From: Prevotella sp. | GTDB lineage: Bacteria > Bacteroidota > Bacteroidia > Bacteroidales > Bacteroidaceae | Assembly: GCA_017475265.1 (NCBI GenBank) | Contig: JAFVFY010000063.1 | Span: 1-57,283 of the forward strand | Direction: 5' to 3' | Length of the DNA stretch: 57,283 bases | Part shown: positions 8,066 through 17,002 of the stretch, piece after piece | Position numbering within the stretch: the first letter of the stretch is position 1 | Layout of the letters: each line of letters opens with the position of its first letter | Program-made: the position numbers and the translations under genes | The notes under the pieces: model-generated | The model's input: only the letters and a program-made list of their open reading frames with translations | The model's database searches: none | Told to the model about the DNA's origin: nothing

Positions 8066-8090
8066 TTAGCCCCCTAAGTTAGGGGGCTAA
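8066..8090. repeat. Palindromic TAGCCCCCTAA element forming the 3' end of the HD gene
   Basis: TTAGCCCCCTAA at 8066-8077 and its exact inverse TTAGGGGGCTAA at 8079-8090 flank a single base. The right arm supplies the last three codons (L-A-P) and the stop of the HD protein on the minus strand. No U-tract follows on that strand, so it is not an ordinary intrinsic terminator. Related copies lie at 16006 and 27108-27271. Confidence 0.85.
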
Positions 8091-8717
8091 TTCCTCCTCG
8101 TAATACTTATCGAATTGCTGTCTCAATAGCGTCGTATTGGCAATGATGTTCCGCAGCTCCGCCAACTGCTTCTCGTTCTGCGAACCGGGAATCCAGAGAC
8201 GTATATATCCGTTGGCGGAATACTTATTGTCCATGTGCTCCCGGAAACGCTGCCAGTGTTCCTCGCGGTTCATCTCAGGATAGTTGGCAAGACCGAACTG
8301 CACGGTACGGCGGAACACCGTCTCGGGCGAGATGTCACGGTCGGCTTCGGCAACTATCTTCCCGTAGATGCTTCGTGGTGCCCGCGATGCTGAAGCACGG
8401 TGGTCCTCAACAGCCTCACGCATGATGCGCAACTGCTCTTCGTTGAACCATCGCCTGAGCCGACGGTCTTCCGACAGGATGCGGCCACCCGTGATGTGAT
8501 GTACGGCACGCGGGCCTGACATTCCCAAATCGTGGTAAGCGGCGATAGCATAGACCATATCCACATCTGCTCCAGTTTGGGCGGCAAGCTCTAATGACCG
8601 GCGTATAACCCGCGTGACGTGCTCCATGTTGTGTGCACGGTCGAACTGGGCATATTGCGGCAGAATCTGGGTCTCTATGAACTCCACCAAGTCAAGGCTT
8701 GCTATCGTACTTTTCAT
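8079..8717 (-). CDS. HD-domain metal-dependent phosphohydrolase
   Basis: 212 aa. The HD signature is complete: His29/His33 (AHNMEH), His62-Asp63 (AYHDLGM), later histidines (VHHITGG, EDHRASA) and an Asp in AEADRDIS. Such proteins hydrolyse phosphoesters of nucleotides or related metabolites; the exact substrate is not predictable. The C-terminal residues LAP and the stop come from an inserted palindromic repeat, so the native end was probably different. It has its own promoter just upstream. Confidence 0.85.
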   Translation of the reverse strand: MKSTIASLDLVEFIETQILPQYAQFDRAHNMEHVTRVIRRSLELAAQTGADVDMVYAIAAYHDLGMSGPRAVHHITGGRILSEDRRLRRWFNEEQLRIMREAVEDHRASASRAPRSIYGKIVAEADRDISPETVFRRTVQFGLANYPEMNREEHWQRFREHMDNKYSANGYIRLWIPGSQNEKQLAELRNIIANTTLLRQQFDKYYEEELAP

Positions 8718-8752
8718 CTACTATCGCAAATTAGATTCGGAAATTTGTTCTG

Positions 8753-8784
8753 CAAAGTTAAGTAAATTTCCATACCCCCACAAA
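8753..8784 (-). promoter_or_regulatory. Promoter of the HD hydrolase gene
   Basis: On the minus strand TTTG (8781-8784) and TAACTTTG (8753-8760) are separated by exactly 20 nt. The start codon lies 36 nt downstream of the -7 box. Confidence 0.72.
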
Positions 8785-8831
8785 AGTTTTAATCATTTTT
8801 CTCACAACAAAACATAATTTTCCGCTATTTC

Positions 8832-8863
8832 TTTGGCCGTATGGATGAAAAGCATTACTTTTG
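8832..8863 (+). promoter_or_regulatory. Promoter of pheA; decides its start codon
   Basis: TTTG at 8832-8835 and TACTTTTG at 8856-8863 are 20 nt apart. Transcription should start near 8870, so the upstream in-frame ATG at 8841 lies before the transcript and the ATG at 8880 is the real start. Confidence 0.75.
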
Positions 8864-8879
8864 CACGAAAACTAGACTT

Positions 8880-9710
8880 ATGAAAAGAATAGCTATACAA
8901 GGCGAGATAGGTTCGTTTCACGACATCGCCGCCCACCAGTACTTCAAGGGCGAGCAGCTTCAACTGCTCTGCTGTCAGACGTTTGAGCAAGTATACGAAA
9001 GCATTCACCAAGACCCTACGGTGATTGGTATGGCTGCCATTGAGAACACCATCGCTGGTAGCCTGCTCCACAACTATGAGCTGCTGCGAGACTCGGGCAC
9101 CACCGTTGTCGGCGAGCATAAGCTTCACATTACCCATTGCATCTGTTGTCTGCCCGACGACTCATGGGATACCATCACCGAGGTACACTCTCATCCCGTA
9201 GCCCTTATGCAGACTCGCCACTACTTGGAGCATCACCCTAATCTGCGCATCGTAGAAGGTGATGACACCGCTGGCTCGGCGAAGATGATTGCGGAAGGTC
9301 AGCACAAGGGATGGGCCGCCATCTGTCATGCCGACGCAGCACGGCTCTACGGCATGAAGGTGCTGGAGGACGGTATCGAGGACAACAAGCACAACTACAC
9401 CCGCTTCCTTGTCTGCTCTATGCCGCAGAAGGCCGACATGCTTCGTCCGCTGGTGGAGACTAACAAGTCGAGCATTGTCTTCTCCCTGCCACACGAAGAG
9501 GGAAGTCTCTCGGCAGTCCTCGCCATTCTTTCGTTTTACAAGATTAACCTCACGAAGATTCAGTCGCTTCCCATCATCGGGCGCGAGTGGGAATACCTCT
9601 TCTATGTCGACGTAACCTACAATGACCTGACCCGCTACCGTCAGTCCATCGATGCCATCATTCCCTTGACCCGCGACCTGAAGATTCTAGGTGAATACCG
9701 GGGGAAGTAA
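8880..9710 (+). CDS. pheA: Prephenate dehydratase
   Basis: 276 aa from the ATG at 8880. It converts prephenate to phenylpyruvate in phenylalanine synthesis. The N-terminal catalytic domain starts KRIAIQGEIGSFHDIAA and holds the IENTIAGSLL and NYTRFLV motifs; the Thr-Arg-Phe triplet is the catalytic signature of the family. The last 80 residues are an ACT domain (SLSAVLAILSFYKINLTKIQS), which normally binds phenylalanine for feedback inhibition. No chorismate mutase domain is fused, as is usual in Bacteroidales. The gene stands alone, convergent with the radical SAM gene 5 nt away. Confidence 0.92.
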   Translation: MKRIAIQGEIGSFHDIAAHQYFKGEQLQLLCCQTFEQVYESIHQDPTVIGMAAIENTIAGSLLHNYELLRDSGTTVVGEHKLHITHCICCLPDDSWDTITEVHSHPVALMQTRHYLEHHPNLRIVEGDDTAGSAKMIAEGQHKGWAAICHADAARLYGMKVLEDGIEDNKHNYTRFLVCSMPQKADMLRPLVETNKSSIVFSLPHEEGSLSAVLAILSFYKINLTKIQSLPIIGREWEYLFYVDVTYNDLTRYRQSIDAIIPLTRDLKILGEYRGK

Positions 9711-9715
9711 AAAAC

Positions 9716-10492
9716 TTAGTAACTGGCCTGGCAACGTATACCCATCGCCTCCACACGTGCACAAATGCCGTCGAGCTGTTCGTGCGTGGCTTTTAACAAT
9801 CCCTTTGTGGGTGTCTCTCGGTCAATGGTATAGACCATCACCTGGCTGGGGCTAATCTCTCGTACGGCATCCAGCCAAGGCAATACATATTCATCGCCCG
9901 TATTGTCTACTGACTCACCATTGCACTCCCCACGCATGAACATGGTCTGAATAATGACATGACCATGAAAGTCCTTCATCCCCTCAATAATATCACGTAC
10001 ATTGTAGTGACAGGAAGGGCGGTCTACATTATTTATATAAGTAGGGTTGACGGTGTCTAGTTTCAGGATATTGTTGTCAACACGCATCAGCGCCTCCTTC
10101 ACCTGAGGGCGATGGATGAACGTGGCATTGCTCAATACACTCACCTTAGCCTCCGCGCAGTATTTGTTGCGCAATTTAAGTGTATCATCCATGATTTCAG
10201 CGAAATACGGATGGCTCGTCGGTTCCCCATTCCCAGCGAAAGTGAGTACATCAGGTAGCCGTCCTTCGTCTGTCATCTGACGCAACCGCTCTTCCAGCTT
10301 GTCGGCTACCTCTTTACGTGTAGGCAACGGCAAAGCAGGACGATGGTCTTTATTGAAACCACATTCGCAATATATGCAGTCAAACGTACACACCTTACCA
10401 TCGGCCGGCATGAGGTTGATTCCAAGCGAAAGACCCAGACGGCGACTGTGCACCGGGCCAAAGATGGGGGAGGGATAGATAATGGTCGACAT
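9716..10492 (-). CDS. Radical SAM protein
   Basis: 258 aa. The cluster motif CTFDCIYCECGF (Cys-x3-Cys-x2-Cys) sits near residue 35. The SAM-binding region FAGNGEPTSHP follows near residue 84. The HSRRLGLSLGINLMP start is typical of a conserved bacterial family of stand-alone radical SAM proteins annotated without a known reaction. No operon partner is seen. The class is certain; the substrate is unknown. Confidence 0.88.
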   Translation of the reverse strand: MSTIIYPSPIFGPVHSRRLGLSLGINLMPADGKVCTFDCIYCECGFNKDHRPALPLPTRKEVADKLEERLRQMTDEGRLPDVLTFAGNGEPTSHPYFAEIMDDTLKLRNKYCAEAKVSVLSNATFIHRPQVKEALMRVDNNILKLDTVNPTYINNVDRPSCHYNVRDIIEGMKDFHGHVIIQTMFMRGECNGESVDNTGDEYVLPWLDAVREISPSQVMVYTIDRETPTKGLLKATHEQLDGICARVEAMGIRCQASY

Positions 10493-10683
10493 AAATTGAT
10501 ACCGTTTCCTTCTAAACAGGGCGCGAAATTAATCATTAATTTCCAATCCGCGCAACAATTTAACAAAGATTTGTAAAGTTTGCATGGAAGTCCAAAGTGT
10601 GCTATTTGTGATGAAAGAATGAAATAATTCATTATTATTGTTTTTTTTTGTTATAATGAAATGATTATTCCGATAATTATTAT

Positions 10684-10691
10684 TACTTTTG
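10684..10691 (+). promoter_or_regulatory. -7 box upstream of recJ
   Basis: TACTTTTG fits TAnnTTTG and lies 54 nt before the recJ ATG. No TTTG is seen at the usual 19-21 nt spacing, so only the -7 element is supported. Confidence 0.5.
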
Positions 10692-10745
10692 CAAATTGGT
10701 ATACTATTACCATGTTGTGTTCCGAAACAAATAGAAAACTATATA

Positions 10746-12473
10746 ATGAATTTTAAATGGAATTACGAACAACCCACACCCGAGCGAGAGCAGCAGGCTA
10801 AAGAGCTGGCGGACAAGATAGGCATGAGTCCTATCATGGCCGAGCTTCTCTTTCAGCGCGGCATTCGCACGGAGTCAGCGGCGAAGAGGTTTTTCCGCCC
10901 GATGTTGAGCGAGCTGATAGACCCCTTCCTGATGAACGACATGGACGTGGCTGTTGACAGGCTTAACGATGCTATGGGCCGCAAGGAGCGCATCATGGTC
11001 TATGGTGACTACGATGTTGACGGCTGTACCGCCGTTGCATTGGTCTTCAAGTTTCTTCAGCAGTTCTACTCCAACATCGAGTACTACATCCCTGACCGCT
11101 ACGAGGAGGGTTACGGCATCAGCAAGAAAGGCCTTGACTATGCCGCCTCGCACAATGTGAAACTCATCATCGTGCTCGACTGCGGCATTAAGGCTGTCGA
11201 CGAGATTGCCTACGCCAAGAGCCTGGGTATTGACTTTATTGTCTGCGACCACCACGTGCCTGACGACGAGTTACCCAATGCGGTGGCCATCCTGAACCCG
11301 AAGCGTAAGGACTCTACCTACCCCTTTAAGGAGCTATGTGGCTGTGGCGTGGGCTTCAAGTTCATGCAGGCGTTTGCCAAGAACAACGGCATCCCCTTCT
11401 CTCAGCTCATTCCCCTGCTCGATTTCTGCGCCGTCAGTATTGCTGCCGACATCGTCTCCATCATGGGTGAGAACCGCATCTTGGCCTTCCACGGGCTGAA
11501 GCAGTTGAACCAGAACCCCTCGATAGGCATGAAGGCCATTATTGAGACTTGCGGACTGACGGGGCGTGAGATTACGATGAACGACATCATCTTCCGCATT
11601 GGCCCTCGCATCAATGCCAGCGGTCGTGTGCAGAACGGTACGGAGACGGTTGACCTTCTCGTGGAGAAGGATATCAAGAAAGCCGTCGCGCTGGCTATGC
11701 ACATCAACGAATACAACGACCAGCGCCGTGACATCGATAAGCAGATGACCGAGGAGGCCAACCAGATTGTGGAGCGCCTGGAGAGTCAGGAGCATCAGCC
11801 TGCCATCGTGCTTTACGACGACTCGTGGAAGAAAGGTGTGGTGGGCATCGTTGCCTCCCGCATGACGGAAATGTACTTCCGGCCTACGGTGGTGCTCTCC
11901 TGCAACCGTGAGAAAGGACTGGCTACGGGGTCTGCCCGTAGTGTTTCCGGCTATGACATCTACGATGCCATCAAGTCGTGCCGCGACCTGTTGGAGAACT
12001 TCGGCGGCCATCCCTACGCCGTCGGCCTGACCCTGAAAATAGAGAATATCCCGGAGTTCAAGCAACGCTTCCAACAGTATGTGGAGGAGAATATCCACAT
12101 TGAGCAGACAGAGGCATCGCTCGACATCGAGGCCGTTATCGATTTCAAGGACATCACGAAGAAGATGCATAACGACCTGAAGAGGTTTGCACCTCATGGT
12201 CCCGACAACCCCAAGCCCATGTTCTGCACAAAGGGTGTCTACGACTACGGAACGTCGAAGGTGGTTGGCAAACAGCAGGAGCACATCAAGCTGGAGCTCG
12301 TCGATTCCCGTTCTTCGAATGTGATGAACGGTATTGCCTTCGGACAGAGTGAAGCAGCACGATACATCAAGTCGAAGCGCTCGTTCAATATCGTCTACAC
12401 CATTGAGGACAACATCTACAAGCGTAGCGAGGTGCAGCTACAGATAGAGGACATTAAACCTATGGAGATTTGA
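10746..12473 (+). CDS. recJ: Single-stranded-DNA-specific exonuclease RecJ
   Basis: 575 aa starting MNFKWNYEQP at the ATG at 10746; the frame continues upstream only through a TTG that overlaps the -7 box. RecJ is a 5'-3' ssDNA exonuclease of recombination and mismatch repair. DHH-family motifs are present: YGDYDVDGCTA, LDCGIKA, CDHHVPD and a DHHA1-type half with GVVGIVASRM and FGGHPYAVGL. A C-terminal OB-like domain (about 450-575) completes the usual architecture. The stop is followed 2 nt later by the next ATG, so the DUF1846 gene is probably co-transcribed. Confidence 0.93.
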   Translation: MNFKWNYEQPTPEREQQAKELADKIGMSPIMAELLFQRGIRTESAAKRFFRPMLSELIDPFLMNDMDVAVDRLNDAMGRKERIMVYGDYDVDGCTAVALVFKFLQQFYSNIEYYIPDRYEEGYGISKKGLDYAASHNVKLIIVLDCGIKAVDEIAYAKSLGIDFIVCDHHVPDDELPNAVAILNPKRKDSTYPFKELCGCGVGFKFMQAFAKNNGIPFSQLIPLLDFCAVSIAADIVSIMGENRILAFHGLKQLNQNPSIGMKAIIETCGLTGREITMNDIIFRIGPRINASGRVQNGTETVDLLVEKDIKKAVALAMHINEYNDQRRDIDKQMTEEANQIVERLESQEHQPAIVLYDDSWKKGVVGIVASRMTEMYFRPTVVLSCNREKGLATGSARSVSGYDIYDAIKSCRDLLENFGGHPYAVGLTLKIENIPEFKQRFQQYVEENIHIEQTEASLDIEAVIDFKDITKKMHNDLKRFAPHGPDNPKPMFCTKGVYDYGTSKVVGKQQEHIKLELVDSRSSNVMNGIAFGQSEAARYIKSKRSFNIVYTIEDNIYKRSEVQLQIEDIKPMEI

Positions 12474-12475
12474 GA

Positions 12476-13939
12476 ATGAAGATAGGTTTTGACAACGACA
12501 AGTATCTAAGGATACAGTCTGAACATATTCAGGAGCGTATTGCCGAGTTCGACGGCAAGCTCTACCTTGAGCTGGGAGGCAAGCTCTTCGACGACCATCA
12601 TGCCTCACGTGTACTTCCGGGTTTCAAGCCCGATTCAAAGCTGCGTATGCTTGCCAAGCTTCGTGACCAGCTGGAGATAATCATCGTTATTAGTGCGGAG
12701 GACATTGAGAAGAACAAGGTGCGTGCCGACCTGGGCATCACCTACGACGAGGACGTGCTTCGTCTGCGCGAGGAGTTCCAGAAGCGCGACTTCCTCGTTA
12801 CTTCCGTCGTCATCACCCACTACGACGGTCAGCGTGCCGCCGACCATTATCGTCACCGTCTGGAGCGTATGGGCATCCGCTCCTATATACATTATCTTAT
12901 AGATGGCTATCCTCACGACGTGGGCCTGATTGCCTCCGACGAGGGTTTTGGCAAGAACGACTATGTGGAGACCGACCGTCCCTTGGTCATCGTCACCGCT
13001 CCAGGTCCTGGCAGCGGTAAGATGGCCGTCTGTCTCAGCCAGCTCTACAACGAGCAGAAACGCGGCATACGTGCTGGTTATGCCAAGTTTGAGACCTTCC
13101 CCGTATGGAGCCTGCCCCTGAAGCATCCCGTGAACATCGCTTACGAGGCCGCTACTGCCGACCTCAACGACGTGAACATGATTGACCCCTTCCATCTGGA
13201 AGCCTACGGAAAGATGGCCGTGAACTACAATCGTGACATAGAAATCTTCCCTGTGCTCAACGCGCTCTTCGAGGGTATCTACGGAGGGAGTCCCTACAAG
13301 AGCCCGACGGATATGGGGGTCAACATGGTGGGCTTTTGCATCAGCGACGATGAGGCCTGCTGCAATGCCAGCCTTAACGAGATTGTACGTCGTTACTATG
13401 CCGCCACGAACAAACTTGCCGACGGGGCCGACAATGAGAATGAGGTGCACAAGATTCAGATGCTCTTCTCGCAGGCAAAGATTACTACCGCCTTCCGTCG
13501 CGTCACCGTTGCTGCCAACGAGAAGAAGCTTGAGACGGGACATACTTCTGCCGCCATCGAACTGCAAGACGGAACCATCATTACCTCAAAGTCAAGTCCG
13601 CTGCTGGGATGCAGCGCGGCCCTCTTGCTCAACGCTATGAAGTATCTGGCTGGTATTGACCATGAGGTGAAGCTCATCCCGCAGAGCATGATTGAACCTA
13701 TTCAGAAGACAAAGATAGAATACCTCGGAGGCCACAATCCTCGTCTACATACTGACGAGGTGCTCGTGGCACTCAGCGTGCTTTCACAGCATGATGATAA
13801 CTGCCGACAGGCACTTGAACAGCTTCCGCAACTGCAAGGCTGCCAAGTGCATAGCACCGTTATGCTGAGCGAGGTAGACCGTAAGATATTCAAGAAACTG
13901 GGTTGCGAACTCACCTGTGACCCCGTCAAGAAGAAGTGA
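12476..13939 (+). CDS. DUF1846 (UPF0371) family protein
   Basis: 487 aa starting MKIGFDNDKYL; a TTG-initiated form two codons longer overlaps the recJ stop and is less likely. The sequence is a full-length DUF1846 protein: GGKLFDDHHASRVLPGF near residue 40, APGPGSGKMAVCLSQLYN near residue 180 (P-loop-like), and LGGHNPRLHTDEVLVALS near residue 420. Members are cytosolic, conserved in anaerobes and firmicutes, and have no established reaction. Its place behind recJ suggests co-expression, which by itself gives no function. Confidence 0.88.
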   Translation: MKIGFDNDKYLRIQSEHIQERIAEFDGKLYLELGGKLFDDHHASRVLPGFKPDSKLRMLAKLRDQLEIIIVISAEDIEKNKVRADLGITYDEDVLRLREEFQKRDFLVTSVVITHYDGQRAADHYRHRLERMGIRSYIHYLIDGYPHDVGLIASDEGFGKNDYVETDRPLVIVTAPGPGSGKMAVCLSQLYNEQKRGIRAGYAKFETFPVWSLPLKHPVNIAYEAATADLNDVNMIDPFHLEAYGKMAVNYNRDIEIFPVLNALFEGIYGGSPYKSPTDMGVNMVGFCISDDEACCNASLNEIVRRYYAATNKLADGADNENEVHKIQMLFSQAKITTAFRRVTVAANEKKLETGHTSAAIELQDGTIITSKSSPLLGCSAALLLNAMKYLAGIDHEVKLIPQSMIEPIQKTKIEYLGGHNPRLHTDEVLVALSVLSQHDDNCRQALEQLPQLQGCQVHSTVMLSEVDRKIFKKLGCELTCDPVKKK

Positions 13940-13995
13940 ACATTTTTTCAGAGATAAACAAATCACATTTTATTAACTCTTTAATCCATATTGTT

Positions 13996-16005
13996 ATGAA
14001 TGACAACAAAGTGATGAACCGCGCAGCCGATAATATCCGTATCCTGGCTGCTGCGATGGTAGAAAAAGCAAAGAGCGGTCACCCCGGTGGAGCTATGGGT
14101 GGTGCTGACTTTATCAACACGCTATACTCCGAGTTCCTGGTCTATGATCCCGAGAACCCCAGCTGGGAGGGCCGCGACCGCTTCTTCCTCGACCCCGGAC
14201 ACATGGCTCCGATGCTCTATAGCCAGCTCGCTCTTATCGGCAAGTACACGCTGGAAGACCTGAAGAACCTGCGCCAGTGGGGCAGCGTCACTCCTGGTCA
14301 CCCCGAGCGTGAGATTGAGCGCGGCATCGAGAACACCTCTGGTCCTCTCGGACAGGGTCATACATTCGCCGTAGGTGCTGCCATCGCCGCCAAGTTCCTG
14401 AAGGCTCGTCTCGGCAACGTGATGAACCAGACCATCTATGCCTACATCTCGGATGGTGGCGTGCAGGAGGAGATTTCTCAGGGTGCTGGTCGTATTGCCG
14501 GTAACCTGGGTCTTGACAACCTCATCATGTTCTACGATGCCAACGACATCCAGCTCTCTACCCGTACCGAGATTGTGACCTGTGAGGACACCGCCAAGAA
14601 GTATGAGGCATGGGGCTGGTACGTGCAGAAGATCGACGGCAACGACGTGGACCAGATTCGCGAGGCCATCAAGAAGGCACAGGCCGAGAAGGAGCGTCCC
14701 AGCCTCATCATCGGTCATTGCATCATGGGTAAGGGTGCCCGCAAGGCCGACGGCTCCAGCTATGAGAGCAACTGCGCTACGCATGGTGCTCCTCTTGGTG
14801 GCGACAACTTCGTGCAGACTATGAAGAACCTTGGTGCCGACCCCGAGAATCCCTTCCAGATTTTCCCCGAGGTGCAGGATCTTTATGCAAAGCGGGCCAA
14901 GGAGCTTCGCAAGATTTGCGACGAGCGTTATGCTGAGAAGGCTGAGTGGGCCAAGGGTCATCCCGTACAGGCCAAGCAGCTGGAGGAGTGGTTCAGCGGC
15001 AAGGCTCCCGTCATCGACTGGTCGAAGGTGGAGCAGAAGGCTGGTTCGGCTACCCGTAGTGCCTCTGCAGCCGTTTTGGGTCAACTCGCTGAGCAAGTGC
15101 CAAATATGATTTGTGCTTCTGCCGACCTGAGTAATTCTGATAACACCAATGGCTTCCTGAAGAAGACCAAGGACCTGGTGAAGGGTGACTTCACTGGTGC
15201 TTTCTTCGAGGCAGGCGTGGCCGAGCTGACGATGGCTTGCTGCTGTATCGGTATGGCTCTGCATGGTGGTGTCATCCCCGCCTGCGGCACCTTCTTCGTG
15301 TTCAGCGATTATATGAAGCCCGCCGTCCGCATGGCTGCCCTGATGGAGCTGCCCGTGAAGTTCATCTGGACGCACGATGCCTTCCGCGTGGGTGAGGACG
15401 GTCCTACCCATGAGCCAGTTGAGCAGGAGGCACAGATTCGTCTGATGGAGAAGCTGAAGAACCACCACGGCAAGAACAGCGTGCTCGTTGTCCGTCCCGC
15501 CGATGCCGAGGAGACCACCGTCTGCTGGCGCATGGCCATGGAGAACGTCGACACCCCGACGGCTCTTATCTTCTCTCGTCAGAACATCGAGATGCTGCCC
15601 GAGGGCAACGACTACAGCCAGGCCACCAAGGGTGCCTACGTTGTCGCCGGCTCTGCTGAGGACTACGATGTCATCCTGCTTGCCTCCGGTTCTGAGGTCT
15701 CGACACTTGAGGCCGGTGCCAAGCTGCTTGCTGCCGACGGCATCAAGACGCGCGTGGTCAGCGTACCCTCTGAGGGCCTCTTCCGCGCCCAGCCGAAGGA
15801 GTATCAGCAGGCCGTCCTGCCCGCTGGCAAGAAGAAGTTCGGTCTCACCGCTGGCCTTCCCGTGAACCTCGAAGGCCTGGTAGGTGCCGACGGCACCGTC
15901 TGGGGTCTTGAGTCCTTCGGCTTCTCCGCTCCCTACAAGGTGCTTGATGAGAAGCTTGGCTTCACCGGCCAGAACGTCTACGAGCAAGTGAAGAAGCTAC
16001 TCTAA
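13996..16005 (+). CDS. tkt: Transketolase
   Basis: 669 aa from the ATG at 13996; an upstream GTG in frame overlaps the previous stop and is unlikely. It transfers two-carbon ketol units in the non-oxidative pentose phosphate pathway, using thiamine diphosphate. Family motifs in order: KSGHPGGAMGG, GHPEREIERGIENTSGPLGQG, a TPP-binding region around YDANDIQLST, and the pyrimidine-domain motif FRVGEDGPTHEPVEQ. Length and codon use are normal. The stop codon is immediately followed by a dispersed GCCCCCTAAG repeat. Confidence 0.95.
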   Translation: MNDNKVMNRAADNIRILAAAMVEKAKSGHPGGAMGGADFINTLYSEFLVYDPENPSWEGRDRFFLDPGHMAPMLYSQLALIGKYTLEDLKNLRQWGSVTPGHPEREIERGIENTSGPLGQGHTFAVGAAIAAKFLKARLGNVMNQTIYAYISDGGVQEEISQGAGRIAGNLGLDNLIMFYDANDIQLSTRTEIVTCEDTAKKYEAWGWYVQKIDGNDVDQIREAIKKAQAEKERPSLIIGHCIMGKGARKADGSSYESNCATHGAPLGGDNFVQTMKNLGADPENPFQIFPEVQDLYAKRAKELRKICDERYAEKAEWAKGHPVQAKQLEEWFSGKAPVIDWSKVEQKAGSATRSASAAVLGQLAEQVPNMICASADLSNSDNTNGFLKKTKDLVKGDFTGAFFEAGVAELTMACCCIGMALHGGVIPACGTFFVFSDYMKPAVRMAALMELPVKFIWTHDAFRVGEDGPTHEPVEQEAQIRLMEKLKNHHGKNSVLVVRPADAEETTVCWRMAMENVDTPTALIFSRQNIEMLPEGNDYSQATKGAYVVAGSAEDYDVILLASGSEVSTLEAGAKLLAADGIKTRVVSVPSEGLFRAQPKEYQQAVLPAGKKKFGLTAGLPVNLEGLVGADGTVWGLESFGFSAPYKVLDEKLGFTGQNVYEQVKKLL

Positions 16006-16067
16006 GCCCCCTAAGTTCTTGCTAAGGCAAGCGTCCTTCGGCCGAGCGAGGGGATGGGGGTCTGAAC
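16006..16067. repeat. CCCCCTAAGTT...GGGGTCTGAAC repeat directly after the tkt stop
   Basis: The element starts at the base after the stop codon and runs through a GC-rich middle (GCGTCCTTCGGCCGAGCG) to GGGGGTCTGAAC. Its reverse complement lies at 27207-27271, and shorter relatives lie at 27108-27141 and 8066-8090. Confidence 0.82.
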
Positions 16068-16118
16068 AGCCACCAATTAGTAGCCTTCTCTAACACGAAT
16101 TGCCACAAATTGACCATG

Positions 16119-16147
16119 CTCCGAGCTTGCTCGCCTGAGCACCTATA
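16119..16147 (-). repeat. Dispersed CGAGC/GCTCG hairpin repeat (copy 2)
   Basis: This is the reverse complement of the 7608-7637 unit with two small changes (CTCCGAGCTTGCTCGCCTGA, then GCACCTATA). It lies between tkt and the DUF3791 cassette. Confidence 0.7.
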
Positions 16148-16191
16148 AAAGTAAGCAATGAGCGAAGAATTATCATTAATTCTAATAGCAA

Positions 16192-16226
16192 AAGAAGCGG
16201 AACCGTAAGGGTTTCGCTTCTTTTTT
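16192..16226 (+). terminator. Intrinsic terminator
   Basis: AAGAAGCGGAACC and GGTTTCGCTTCTT pair over 13 bp with one G-T wobble around a GTAAG loop, followed by a run of T. It closes the tkt transcript and isolates the following cassette. Confidence 0.82.
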
Positions 16227-16260
16227 CGTCCAGATCTATGGCTATATCAAAAAAGTTGTG

Positions 16261-16268
16261 TAACTTTG
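16261..16268 (+). promoter_or_regulatory. -7 box of the DUF3791/DUF3990 cassette
   Basis: TAACTTTG matches TAnnTTTG and lies 21 nt before the first ATG. A clear TTTG at the expected distance is missing. Confidence 0.5.
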
Positions 16269-16289
16269 CAGCGTTGAAACATTACAGCT

Positions 16290-16517
16290 ATGTCGAAAGA
16301 GCAGTCAAACATCATCGAATATCTGGTTTGCGTCATCGGCGCGTTCGCCAGGCAGTTCTCGCTGACCAATGCCAAGGCATACAAGTATCTGCGTCAGTAC
16401 AAGGGCCTGGAGTTCCTGACCAAGCACTATGGCGTAGAGCACACGCAGTCCATAGAGGATGCCGTGGAAGACATCACCATCATCTGCAACCGCCACGGAG
16501 GGGCGCTGGCACTATGA
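16290..16517 (+). CDS. DUF3791 protein (first of the cassette)
   Basis: 75 aa, small and all-helical in appearance, starting MSKEQSNIIEYLVCVIGAFA. It matches my recollection of the DUF3791 family, typically encoded next to DUF3990 genes in Firmicutes and Bacteroidota. The stop overlaps the next start as ATGA, indicating translational coupling. No catalytic residues are evident. A role as antidote or accessory to the DUF3990 protein is inferred from context only. Confidence 0.75.
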   Translation: MSKEQSNIIEYLVCVIGAFARQFSLTNAKAYKYLRQYKGLEFLTKHYGVEHTQSIEDAVEDITIICNRHGGALAL

Positions 16518-17002
16518 AACTATACCACGGCTCGAACATGAGCATCGACGAGATTGATCTGAAACGCGGACGGCGTGGCAAGGACTTCGGTCAGGGCTTC
16601 TACCTGAGTGCCGACCGCAGCCAGGCTCAAATGATGGCCGAGCGGACGGTGGACCGCGAGGAATCGGGCGAGGCCACAGTGACCACCTACCTGTTTGATG
16701 ACAGCATACTCTTCAAACCGTCAGACCTAAAGGTGAAAGTTTTCGAGGGCTACAGCATAGAGTGGGCTGAGTTCATCTTGATGAACCGCCGTAACAAGAC
16801 CTACGAACCCGTGCACGACTACGATATAGTCTATGGCCCGATAGCTGATGACAAGGTGGGGCTGCAAATCAGCCGCTACCAGTTGCAGTATATCCCCATG
16901 GATGAACTTATCCGTCAACTGTCATTCATCCGCCCCACGTTCCAGTATTTCTTCGGAACTGAGCGGGCCATCCGTTTACTCCATAAAATTGATACGAAAT
17001 GA
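16514..17002 (+). CDS. DUF3990 protein, ADP-ribosyltransferase-like
   Basis: 162 aa starting MKLYHGSNMSIDEIDL. The LYHGS opening (His5) and FGQGFYLS (Tyr30) fit the first two positions of the H-Y-E type of ADP-ribosyltransferase fold, to which DUF3990 has been linked. A later glutamate (IEWAEF) is a candidate third position. Such enzymes would modify a cytosolic target with NAD. It is flanked by DUF3791-like genes with 4-bp ATGA overlaps on both sides, an arrangement typical of toxin-antidote modules. Start choice is fixed by the overlap. The fold assignment comes from family knowledge; the toxin role is inference. Confidence 0.75.
   Translation: MKLYHGSNMSIDEIDLKRGRRGKDFGQGFYLSADRSQAQMMAERTVDREESGEATVTTYLFDDSILFKPSDLKVKVFEGYSIEWAEFILMNRRNKTYEPVHDYDIVYGPIADDKVGLQISRYQLQYIPMDELIRQLSFIRPTFQYFFGTERAIRLLHKIDTK

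Noticed and set aside
8066-8090. Intrinsic terminator
   Set aside because: The stem is perfect, but on the minus strand it is followed by A residues and not a U-tract; it belongs to the dispersed repeat family.
8841-8879. Upstream start for prephenate dehydratase
   Set aside because: The -7 box at 8856-8863 lies downstream of that ATG, so it would not be transcribed; the family N-terminus begins at 8880.
14122-15987. 621-codon antisense frame opposite transketolase
   Set aside because: It mirrors the codon structure of tkt; tkt shows all family motifs and the antisense frame none.
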